DNA of 5,933 nucleotides from Deltaproteobacteria bacterium (GTDB taxonomy: Bacteria; Desulfobacterota; Syntrophia; Syntrophales; Smithellaceae): contig JAGFXG010000084.1 of NCBI GenBank assembly GCA_017860985.1, positions 1 to 5,933 of the forward strand, in the 5' to 3' direction. Below the pieces are notes generated by a model, which saw only the letters and a program-made list of their open reading frames with translations, did no database searches and was not told where the DNA came from. The position numbers and the translations under genes were made by a program. Shown here piece after piece: positions 1 to 5,738 of this stretch. Position 1 is the stretch's first letter. Each line of letters starts with the position of its first letter.

Positions 1-26
1 CCCACCTGCCGCCCACACAATGCGCG

Positions 27-350
27 CTATCTAACGATCTTGCTTCTCATTTCAGCCAGTTTTTCTTTGTCCAGGTAGTATTTGCCGTCGGAAGTTTTGA
101 CAACCAGCTTGTCGGAAATCAGAAGTTGGAGTGCTTTAGGCCGCAGGTTGCCCGTACCCACACGAAAAAAATTCTTCCGTTCATCCTGCAGTTTAATCGC
201 CTTGCTGGCCTTGAAAGCCCCTGCCTCTTCCATTTCGGAGATCATTTTGAAGCACATCCGCCGCAGACCAAGTCCGGTGAAATACATGGCCGCAAAAACA
301 AAAACAATAAAGGCTGCAACCAGTAAAATTATTTGTAAATAGATGGACAT
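27..350 (-). CDS. hypothetical single-pass membrane protein, possible winged-helix-like tail
   Basis: A 107-aa protein I do not recognise. Residues 4-24 are a strongly hydrophobic membrane segment (LQIILLVAAFIVFVFAAMYF), followed by the basic GLGLRRM, so by the positive-inside rule the rest should be cytoplasmic. The soluble part has helices at about 32-54 and 68-80, then KLVVKTSDGKYYLD (81-94), which resembles the recognition helix and wing of a winged-helix domain (a 'LVxxTxDGxYxL' pattern). No catalytic residues stand out. The start at 350 puts the membrane segment at the very N-terminus; a Shine-Dalgarno candidate AGGGGA lies about 11 nt upstream, longer than ideal. A 140-nt spacer with its own candidate promoter separates it from the synthetase, so it may be a separate unit. 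The gene is likely real because of its coherent domain layout, but its function is unknown. Confidence 0.7.
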   Translation of the reverse strand: MSIYLQIILLVAAFIVFVFAAMYFTGLGLRRMCFKMISEMEEAGAFKASKAIKLQDERKNFFRVGTGNLRPKALQLLISDKLVVKTSDGKYYLDKEKLAEMRSKIVR

Positions 351-403
351 TTGTTTGAGAGTCCCCTGCCGTTTTCCACAAAAGCAATTTCTTTTGAGGC
401 AAT

Positions 404-436
404 TTCATACAATTCATAAACCGGTTTGTCAACCGG
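404..436 (-). promoter_or_regulatory. candidate sigma-70 promoter with palindrome over the -35
   Basis: On the minus strand a perfect TTGACA (432-427) is followed after exactly 17 nt by TATGAA (409-404), which matches 4 of 6 bases of TATAAT. The predicted start of transcription is near 397, leaving a leader of about 47 nt before the ATG at 350. The -35 is embedded in a perfect 6-bp inverted repeat CCGGTT-TGTC-AACCGG (421-436, plus strand), which could be a repressor site. The same palindrome in RNA would be a short hairpin followed by UUUAUG, a weak terminator for the operon upstream. Assignment is by consensus match only. Confidence 0.45.
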
Positions 437-462
437 ACAGACGGGTTCGGTCAAAGCAAGCA

Positions 463-484
463 TCATTTAACACGGATTAAATGA
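463..484 (-). repeat. AT-rich inverted repeat after the synthetase gene
   Basis: Perfect 8-bp inverted repeat TCATTTAA (463-470) / TTAAATGA (477-484) with a 6-nt spacer, starting 6 nt after the synthetase stop codon. The stem is AT-rich and the following RNA (UGCUUGCUUUG) has no clean U-run, so it would be a weak terminator at best. An operator is an alternative reading. Confidence 0.35.
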
Positions 485-490
485 GAAAAT

Positions 491-2308
491 CTAGTCACCG
501 GACTGATACATTTCTTCAATGATATTTTTGTATTGTTCGGAAATGGATTTGCGTTTGACTTTCATGGTCGGTGTGACCTCACCGTCTTCCGTGTAAAGTT
601 TCTTATCCAGCAGGCGGAACTTTCGGATGTTTTCCACGCGGGCAATCTGCTTGTTCACTTTTTCCACTTCTTCGGAGATCAGCTTGATGACTTCCTCCGT
701 TCGGGTGAGACTGGCAAATGTAGTGTACTGAACTTTCTGATCCTGCGCGTATTTGACAACGTTTTCCTCATCAATGACAATCAGCGCGGTGATGTATTTG
801 CGCCGGTCGCCGATGACCACTGCATCCGTAATGTATGGAGAAAACTTGAGCAGGTTTTCGATATACTGGGGCGCAACGTTCTTGCCGCCTGCCGTTATGA
901 TCAGGTCTTTCTTGCGGTCGGTGATTTTGAGATAGCCTTCCGAATCGACCTCCCCCACATCGCCGGTGTGGAACCAGCCGCCCTCCAGAGCCGCGGCCGT
1001 AGCTTCCGGTTCCTTGAAGTAGCCCTGAAAAATTCCGCCGTGCTGAATCAGAATCTCGCCATCCTCGGCAATCTTCACGTTCGCGCCCGGCAGATTGCGG
1101 CCTACTGTTCCCAGTTTAAAATTTTCCGCGTCGGAAATGTGCGTGATACCCGTGGTCTCGGTCAGCCCGTAACCTTCACGGATCGGAATGCCGATGCTCT
1201 GGAAAAATTTTAGAATCTCATGCGAAATAGGCGCTGCGCCGGAAAAACCTAGACGAACGCGGTCAAACCCCAACCGCTCTTTGAGTTTCCAGAAAACACT
1301 GAAATAAGCCAGCTGATAACCCAGATATAAATACCAGGGGATCGGTTTATTGCTTAATTTGTAAGTGTTGTAACGGGACCCGATGTTGAAACAGAGATTG
1401 AAGACCGTCCGCTTCAACCAGGTGGCATCGGCCATTTTGAGCACAATGCCTGAATGATATTTTTCCCAGATGCGGGGAACAGCATGGAACAAGGTGGGAG
1501 AAACATCCCGCAGGTCGTTCATGACGGTGTCGGTGTTTTCCGTGAAGTTTACAATATGGCCCGCCCGCATGTGCATCATCATATCAAAGATCTGTTCATA
1601 GACATGATTGAGGGGAAGGAAGGAAATGGTTTCATCCTTCGTTTCCATCTTCGTGATTTTTTCAGTCGCGCGCGCAATCCATAAATAATTCTGGTGACCG
1701 ATCATCGCGCCTTTCGGGGGCCCTGTGGTGCCGGATGTGTAAATGATAGATGCGGTCTCTTCGGTCTTGCCTTCTTCCACGATTTTTTCATACAGGCCCG
1801 GATTCTCCTGATCAGTTTTCCCGCCCAGCGCCATCAAATCGTCAAAACTCATCAGCATCGGGTCATTGAAATGCCTGAGACCTTCCATGTCCCAGACCAC
1901 GCATTTTTTGAGATGCGGCGTCCGATCCCGAAATGCCAGCGCTTTGTCAAACTGCTCCTCATCTTCACAGAAAAAGACAACGGACTCGGAATGCCCGACA
2001 ACATATTCGCACTCGGCTACCGGGTTGGTGGTATAAACACCGACAAAGATGCCGCCCAGCGACATCACCCCCATGGCCGAGAAGAGCCACTCCGGTTTGT
2101 TCTCACCAACAATCGCCACGTGGTCGCCGCGCTTGACGCCGAGAGCATGCAGCCCCATGGCAACCTTCTTCACGTTCTGATAGTATTGTGTCCATGTGAT
2201 GTCATGCCAGATACCGTAATCCTTCATGCGCATGGCAATCCGGTCCGGCTGGGTCTGCATCAATAGCTTCAGGCTCTGGGGCAGAGTTTGAACGTTGTCT
2301 TTATCCAT
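491..2308 (-). CDS. AMP-forming long-chain acyl-CoA synthetase (COG1022 / FadD-like)
   Basis: A 605-aa enzyme of the adenylate-forming superfamily that activates a carboxylic acid with ATP to an acyl-AMP and then an acyl-CoA. Motifs in order: P-loop YTSGTTGPPKGAM (190-202), LPLNHVYEQ (231-239), GFSGAAPIS (354-362), GYGLTET (379-385), GWFHTGD (444-450), ITDRKKDLIITAGGKNVAPQ (462-481) and the C-terminal PTMKVKR with the expected catalytic Lys583. The segment between about 285 and 350 (WLKRTVFNLCFNIG, then KLKERLGFDRVRLG) is characteristic of the long-chain FAA1-like group rather than acetyl-CoA synthetases or short 4-coumarate-type ligases. Length is normal. The GAGGTG ribosome-binding site overlaps the livF stop, 8 nt before the ATG, so the gene belongs to the transporter unit. 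Chain length and substrate cannot be read from sequence; an aromatic or branched acid is possible given the context. Confidence 0.93.
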   Translation of the reverse strand: MDKDNVQTLPQSLKLLMQTQPDRIAMRMKDYGIWHDITWTQYYQNVKKVAMGLHALGVKRGDHVAIVGENKPEWLFSAMGVMSLGGIFVGVYTTNPVAECEYVVGHSESVVFFCEDEEQFDKALAFRDRTPHLKKCVVWDMEGLRHFNDPMLMSFDDLMALGGKTDQENPGLYEKIVEEGKTEETASIIYTSGTTGPPKGAMIGHQNYLWIARATEKITKMETKDETISFLPLNHVYEQIFDMMMHMRAGHIVNFTENTDTVMNDLRDVSPTLFHAVPRIWEKYHSGIVLKMADATWLKRTVFNLCFNIGSRYNTYKLSNKPIPWYLYLGYQLAYFSVFWKLKERLGFDRVRLGFSGAAPISHEILKFFQSIGIPIREGYGLTETTGITHISDAENFKLGTVGRNLPGANVKIAEDGEILIQHGGIFQGYFKEPEATAAALEGGWFHTGDVGEVDSEGYLKITDRKKDLIITAGGKNVAPQYIENLLKFSPYITDAVVIGDRRKYITALIVIDEENVVKYAQDQKVQYTTFASLTRTEEVIKLISEEVEKVNKQIARVENIRKFRLLDKKLYTEDGEVTPTMKVKRKSISEQYKNIIEEMYQSGD

Positions 2309-2320
2309 TCTTCACGCACC

Positions 2321-3091
2321 TCAGCGGAAACGAACCTTTCTGCGATATCGTTTGTATCCCTTCGCCGATGTTTCCGTGGCTATTCCCAGGTAAAATTCTT
2401 TCACGTCATCATCTTCACGCAGCACCTCCGGTTTGTCGGCCCGCACAATGCGGCCGTTCTCCATGAGAAATGCATAGTGAGAATATTTGAGCGCCATGTT
2501 GACGTTTTGCTCGACAAGCAGAATGGTTACGCCTTCCTGATTGATCCTCTGAATAATGCTGAAAATCTCCTTGGTCAAAAGCGGTGAAAGCCCCAGTGAC
2601 GGCTCGTCCAGCATCAGCAGTTTGGGGCGGCTCATCAGCGCCCGGCCGATCGCCAGCATCTGCTGCTCACCGCCGCTTAAATGCCCGGCCTGCTGATTAC
2701 TGCGCTCGTTTAAGATAGGAAACTGTTTGAGAATGCCTTCAATATCGTCCTTAATGCCCTGCCTGTCTTTACGCGTGTAAGCGCCCATCATGATGTTTTC
2801 CATCACCGTGAGTTCGGGGAAAACCTCGCGTCCTTCCGGCACGTAGCTGATGCCGAGACGGACAATCTCTTCCGTATCCATGCGGTCGATTCTTTTCCCC
2901 ATGAATTCAATGGTGCCCTTTTCCGGTTGATCGTCTTCCAAAAGACGCATGATGGTTTTTAGCGTTGTTGTTTTCCCCGCACCGTTACTTCCCAGAAGCG
3001 CGACAATATCGCCCTGCTTGATTTCAAAGGAGATGCCGTGCAGCGCCCGAATCAGATCATACCAGGTTTCGATGTTTTTGATTGCAAGCAT
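2321..3091 (-). CDS. livF: HAAT-family ABC transporter ATP-binding protein LivF
   Basis: A 256-aa cytoplasmic ATPase, partner of LivG. Motifs: Walker A GSNGAGKTT (34-42), the LivF-type VPEGR (84-88) where most ABC proteins have a Q-loop Gln, signature LSGGEQQ (138-144), Walker B LLMLDEPSLGL with E163, and VEQN (193-196) where the switch His would be. The Glu and Gln replacements are normal for LivF, not damage. The core ends at FYLG (233-236), after which a roughly 20-residue tail rich in Lys, Arg and Tyr (SAKGYKRYRRKVRFR) extends beyond the shortest family members. The ATG at 3091 overlaps the livG stop as TGATG, and a good GAGGAGG inside the end of livG ends 4 nt upstream, so the two ATPases should be made in step. 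The acyl-CoA synthetase begins 12 nt downstream. Confidence 0.95.
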   Translation of the reverse strand: MLAIKNIETWYDLIRALHGISFEIKQGDIVALLGSNGAGKTTTLKTIMRLLEDDQPEKGTIEFMGKRIDRMDTEEIVRLGISYVPEGREVFPELTVMENIMMGAYTRKDRQGIKDDIEGILKQFPILNERSNQQAGHLSGGEQQMLAIGRALMSRPKLLMLDEPSLGLSPLLTKEIFSIIQRINQEGVTILLVEQNVNMALKYSHYAFLMENGRIVRADKPEVLREDDDVKEFYLGIATETSAKGYKRYRRKVRFR

Positions 3092-3864
3092 CAGTCCTCC
3101 TCTCCCAGGTAGGCGGCGATCACATCCGGATGCTTCTGGACTTCCTGCGGCGTGCCCTCGATAATTTTTACGCCCTGGCTGATGGCCAGGATTCTGTCTG
3201 AAATGCCCATCACCATATTCATGTCATGCTCAATGAGCAGAATGGTCACCTTATAGTCTTCCTGAATGTCCTTGATCCAGATACGCAGATCATCTTTTTC
3301 CTCAGTGTTCATGCCGGCGGAAGGTTCATCCAGAAGCAGAACCTTGGGCTCCAGAGCCAGCGCCCGACCCAGCTCGACCAGTTTGCGTTTGCCGTAAGGC
3401 AGGTTGGAGACAAACTGGTCGCGTAGAGACTGAAGATCAAGAAAATCAACTATGTGTTCAATAACTTCTCGATGCCTGATCTCTTCTCTGGCAGCCCGGG
3501 AATGCCTTCCCCACATGAAGGCACCGCCGAGAATGCCTGTTTTCATGTGGATGTGCCTCCCCAGCATGAGATTATCCATGACGGTGGCATTGCCGAAAAG
3601 CTGGATGTTCTGAAAAGTCCGCGCCACACCTTTGCGGGCAATAATGTCCGGACGCCGGCCGACAAGATTTTCGTTTTCCAGAATCACCTCGCCCTCGTTG
3701 GGCTTATAAATGCCGCTGATCATATTGAAGATCGTGGTCTTTCCGCTTCCGTTCGGTCCGATGATCGAGAAAATTGTATTGCGCTCGACTTCAAAGCTAA
3801 CATCATTGACTGCTCTGATGCCGCCGAAAGCGATGCTGAGGTGTTCCACTTTAAAATGCGCCAT
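3091..3864 (-). CDS. livG: HAAT-family ABC transporter ATP-binding protein LivG
   Basis: A 257-aa cytoplasmic ATPase, one of the two nucleotide-binding subunits that power the LivHM-type channel. All motifs are in place: Walker A GPNGSGKTT (36-44), Q-loop TFQNIQLF (Q85), ABC signature LPYGKRKLVELGRAL (155-169), Walker B VLLLDEPSAGM with catalytic E180, and H-loop IEHDM with H213. The insertion between Q-loop and signature (MKTGILGGAFMWGR region) and the ending PDVIAAYLG separate LivG from LivF. The LPYG form of the signature, rather than LSGGQ, is usual in LivG. The start at 3864 agrees with the family N-terminus (FKVEHLSIAFGGIRAV), although the Shine-Dalgarno match is poor (AGGG, about 11 nt away), so translation may be weaker than for livK. 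Its TGA overlaps the livF ATG by one base, which suggests translational coupling. Function as a Liv-type ATPase is secure; substrate is not. Confidence 0.95.
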   Translation of the reverse strand: MAHFKVEHLSIAFGGIRAVNDVSFEVERNTIFSIIGPNGSGKTTIFNMISGIYKPNEGEVILENENLVGRRPDIIARKGVARTFQNIQLFGNATVMDNLMLGRHIHMKTGILGGAFMWGRHSRAAREEIRHREVIEHIVDFLDLQSLRDQFVSNLPYGKRKLVELGRALALEPKVLLLDEPSAGMNTEEKDDLRIWIKDIQEDYKVTILLIEHDMNMVMGISDRILAISQGVKIIEGTPQEVQKHPDVIAAYLGEED

Positions 3865-3883
3865 AAGTTGAGAGCCCTGAGAT

Positions 3884-3908
3884 CCATCACCTTTGCCACC
3901 GGTGATGG
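3884..3908 (-). repeat. second hairpin before livG
   Basis: Perfect 8-bp inverted repeat CCATCACC (3884-3891) / GGTGATGG (3901-3908) around a 9-nt loop. It lies 17 nt beyond the first hairpin in the direction of transcription and about 20 nt before the livG ATG. No U-run follows. Together with its neighbour it fills most of the livK-livG spacer. Confidence 0.6.
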
Positions 3909-3925
3909 CCGTTTTTGTTATTCAG

Positions 3926-3953
3926 GGGAGGTGGTGCAAAAGCCCCACCTCCC
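3926..3953 (-). repeat. strong hairpin 3' of livK
   Basis: A 12-bp stem with a single mismatch (a G-A pair in the minus-strand RNA) and a 4-nt UUUU loop, the left arm at 3926-3937 and the right arm at 3942-3953. It begins 13 nt after the livK stop. The RNA that follows reads CUGAAUAACAAAAACGG, with no U-run, so it is not a standard intrinsic terminator. A 3' stabilising or partially attenuating structure between the binding-protein gene and the ATPase genes is the likeliest role. Confidence 0.7.
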
Positions 3954-3966
3954 GCCTCTCTTTAAC

Positions 3967-5163
3967 CTATTTTTTCTTCTTCCATGTTGCCAACTCATTG
4001 GATGTCCAGTCCTGCAACGTGATATACGTGGAATTAGGACCGCACTTCTGAATCATAATGGCATCGGTTCCCTGGTGAACACCGGCACTCCAGGTAACCG
4101 GAGGGCCGATCCCCTGAAATTTTTTTATCGAGTTGAGCTGTTTTAATACGGCCTCCGTGCTGAGATTCCGACCGGTCTTTTTAAGGGCTTCGATCAGAGG
4201 CTCCGCATAGAGAATGCCCGCCATATAGAAGGTACCCCAGCGTTCTTCCGGCGCATATTTTTTGGTAGCTTCCCGGTACTTAACCATAAGAGGAATGTTG
4301 GAATCGGGCGGTACGGCAAATGCCCCAGTAATGACACCTTCCCACATTCCGCCGGTTATTTTATTCATCAGAACATAGTCGGACAGCGTATTGGATGAAA
4401 TCCACTGAGGCTTGAATCCAATAGTGGAGGCTGTTTTAAGAGCGATGGCCGCCGAGGTGGGATTGACCCACATGATCACGGTGTCCGCGCCTGAATTTTT
4501 CAGACGCAGCATCTGTGACGAAAGATCTTTCTCGCCGGGTTCCACGGAAATTTCTTCAACCAGTTTTTTCTTAAGAACAGCCATTCTCGCCTTGCAACCA
4601 GTTAAACCACTCTTGCCATAGGCATCGTTCTGATAGAAGAAAGCGATTTTGTCGGCTTTCATTTTCTCTACGGCATACTTGGTCAGAATGCTCGCCTCGT
4701 CTTCATAGAGAGGATAAACGGCAAAAAGGTAAGGGTTTACCGGAAAGACATACTCGATGATGGCGGTGGACGGGCCCACCCAGATAATCTTGTTTTGCAT
4801 CAGATACTCTTTAACCGCCATACCGCAGGCAGCGCCAACACCGCCGACAAAAGCAAAAACGCCCTCGCGTTCGACCAGTTCCTTCACAATGCCCTTGGTC
4901 TGGGCGGGATTATACTGATCATCGCGGATGAAGTATTTGATCTTGCGGCCATGGATACCGCCCTCATCGTTGACAATTTTAAAAAGGATATCACTGCCCC
5001 GGGCGACCGATCCCCAGGGTGCGGCAGGGCCGGTCTGTGGACCCCACTGACCAATCCGGATTTCTTTGTCGTCAAATCCCGGCTTGGCGGCCGCGCCGGC
5101 AAGCATTGGAATCATGGAAACCATGCACACAATCAAGATCGCAACCCATACTTTTTTCATCAT
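3967..5163 (-). CDS. livK: periplasmic substrate-binding protein, LivK / Peripla_BP_6 family
   Basis: A 398-aa binding protein of a HAAT-type ABC importer. It opens with a Sec signal peptide: MMKK, a hydrophobic core to about residue 21, then a small-residue cleavage region AGAAA (22-26). No Cys occurs in lipobox context, so the mature protein should be soluble in the periplasm. The mature part begins with strand IRIGQWGPQTGP, the first strand and ligand-loop signature of type I periplasmic binding proteins. Other family landmarks are NDEGGIHGRKIKYFIRDD, WVGPST, the second-lobe FFYQNDAYGKSG and GADTVIMW. The length is normal for the family. The preferred start is ATG 5163 (5160 equally possible; 5184 disfavoured by the ribosome-binding site). 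The C-terminus is lysine-rich (TWKKKK). It precedes livG by 102 nt containing two hairpins. Ligand is undetermined: branched-chain amino acids are the default, but the linked acyl-CoA synthetase makes another carboxylate plausible. Gene symbol is by family only. Confidence 0.9.
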   Translation of the reverse strand: MMKKVWVAILIVCMVSMIPMLAGAAAKPGFDDKEIRIGQWGPQTGPAAPWGSVARGSDILFKIVNDEGGIHGRKIKYFIRDDQYNPAQTKGIVKELVEREGVFAFVGGVGAACGMAVKEYLMQNKIIWVGPSTAIIEYVFPVNPYLFAVYPLYEDEASILTKYAVEKMKADKIAFFYQNDAYGKSGLTGCKARMAVLKKKLVEEISVEPGEKDLSSQMLRLKNSGADTVIMWVNPTSAAIALKTASTIGFKPQWISSNTLSDYVLMNKITGGMWEGVITGAFAVPPDSNIPLMVKYREATKKYAPEERWGTFYMAGILYAEPLIEALKKTGRNLSTEAVLKQLNSIKKFQGIGPPVTWSAGVHQGTDAIMIQKCGPNSTYITLQDWTSNELATWKKKK

Positions 5164-5164
5164 A

Positions 5165-5175
5165 CCCTCCTCCTT
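5165..5175 (-). promoter_or_regulatory. strong ribosome-binding site of livK
   Basis: The purine run AAGGAGGAGGG contains a full AGGAGG (5174-5169), 5 nt before the ATG at 5163 and 8 nt before the second ATG at 5160. It rules against the upstream in-frame ATG at 5184, because the site would then lie inside the gene. Its strength fits the need for binding protein in excess over the membrane complex. Confidence 0.8.
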
Positions 5176-5228
5176 ATTAATCATTTTGATGCTTCACTGT
5201 TTTATGCCCCTGAAACCTCTATATTGTC

Positions 5229-5681
5229 TTAGCCCTTATACCAGACGCCTTTTTCTTTCAGAAAAGTGAAGCTATAGTTAAAAATGCTGTTCTCGCCCGA
5301 GTGCTTAAATGTTACGTCCACTTCGACCTGGACAAATTTGTCCACACCGGGATACTTATCCCGAACGTCGTTGTCCCGCAGACGACAAATATTGACAATC
5401 CGATAGGTGCTGATCTTCACGGGCGGATGGTTTGCAATATCCTTTAAGTATTCATCATAGGAATAGGTTTTCTTATAATCGGAAGATGGGGCCAGGAGAG
5501 CATAAGCCTGCTTCAGGTCACCTTCCTTTTCGGCTTTTAAATAATTATTGGCGGCCTTTTCAATAGCGCTTTTTTCCAACAGCATTTCAATTTTGTTGCG
5601 TGGAACATCCCAAATCAGTAAGCCGGCAAGCATTATCGCCACGACGGCACAAAGGATGATTTTGATTCTCTTTCCGCTCAT
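5229..5681 (-). CDS. membrane-anchored hypothetical protein, NTF2-like appearance
   Basis: A 150-aa protein of unknown function. Residues about 6-24 form one hydrophobic segment after a basic N-terminus (MSGKRIKIIL), and there is no lipobox, so it is probably anchored in the inner membrane with the rest in the periplasm. Residues 38-80 look helical (SAIEKAANNYLKAEKEGD, then a YALLAPSSDY segment). Residues about 88-148 look like alternating beta strands (VKISTYRIV, FVQVEVDVTF, FNYSFTFL) ending in GVWYKG. This order of helices, a 'layered' Y-x-L-L-x-P turn and strands closing on a Trp is typical of small NTF2-like / DUF4878-type domains; no enzyme residues can be assigned. It sits between livH (57-nt gap) and livK (65-nt gap), so co-transcription is likely. 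The fold call is inference by eye. An accessory role in transport is possible but unproved. Confidence 0.75.
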   Translation of the reverse strand: MSGKRIKIILCAVVAIMLAGLLIWDVPRNKIEMLLEKSAIEKAANNYLKAEKEGDLKQAYALLAPSSDYKKTYSYDEYLKDIANHPPVKISTYRIVNICRLRDNDVRDKYPGVDKFVQVEVDVTFKHSGENSIFNYSFTFLKEKGVWYKG

Positions 5682-5688
5682 GAAAAAA

Positions 5689-5693
5689 CTCCC
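5689..5693 (-). promoter_or_regulatory. ribosome-binding site that sets the start of the 150-aa gene
   Basis: GGGAG lies 7 nt upstream of the ATG at 5681. An in-frame ATG at 5717 would place this Shine-Dalgarno sequence inside the coding region and has no comparable site of its own, so 5681 is preferred. Confidence 0.65.
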
Positions 5694-5704
5694 GGATCCA
5701 TCAA

Positions 5705-5727
5705 GCCATCCGTACAATATGGACGGC
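5705..5727 (-). repeat. small hairpin after livH
   Basis: Inverted repeat of 7 bp: GCCATCC at 5705-5711 and GGACGGC at 5721-5727 (plus strand), with one G-U wobble in the minus-strand RNA and a 9-nt loop. It starts 11 nt after the livH stop and ends before the ribosome-binding site of the next gene. No U-run follows directly, so it is not a convincing terminator. It may be a modest processing or stability element, or chance. Confidence 0.3.
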
Positions 5728-5738
5728 GATTAAAAACC

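Noticed and set aside
1..26. Bases downstream of the 107-aa gene at the left edge.
   Set aside because: Too short to interpret; no repeat, terminator or coding signal is visible.
193..432. A 79-codon minus-strand frame overlapping the start of the 107-aa gene in another frame.
   Set aside because: It would begin inside the candidate promoter and conflicts with the coherent membrane-plus-soluble layout of the 107-aa frame.
533..1213. A 226-codon open frame on the plus strand opposite the synthetase gene.
   Set aside because: It lies wholly antisense to a gene with a full set of adenylation motifs; its translation has no recognisable domain and it is best explained as a mirror of codon bias.
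1694..2266. A 190-codon plus-strand open frame opposite the 5' part of the synthetase gene.
   Set aside because: Antisense to conserved coding sequence; His- and Arg-rich composition typical of shadow frames.
2321..3091. LivF lacks the canonical Q-loop Gln and switch His (it has VPEGR and VEQN).
   Set aside because: These substitutions are characteristic of the LivF family, so they are not evidence of an inactive ATPase.
3926..3953. The hairpin after livK as a rho-independent terminator.
   Set aside because: On the minus strand the stem is followed by an A-rich, not U-rich, sequence, and livG and livF downstream show no clear promoter of their own.
3454..4146. A 230-codon plus-strand open frame spanning livG, the spacer and the end of livK.
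   Set aside because: It is antisense to two well-supported genes and crosses the hairpin spacer, with no domain or convincing ribosome-binding site.
5685..5717. Start of the 150-aa gene at ATG 5717 (12 residues longer).
   Set aside because: The good GGGAG site with 7-nt spacing to ATG 5681 would be inside the gene, and the extra residues (MYGWLDGSGSFF) overlap the small hairpin and spoil the membrane-anchor start.
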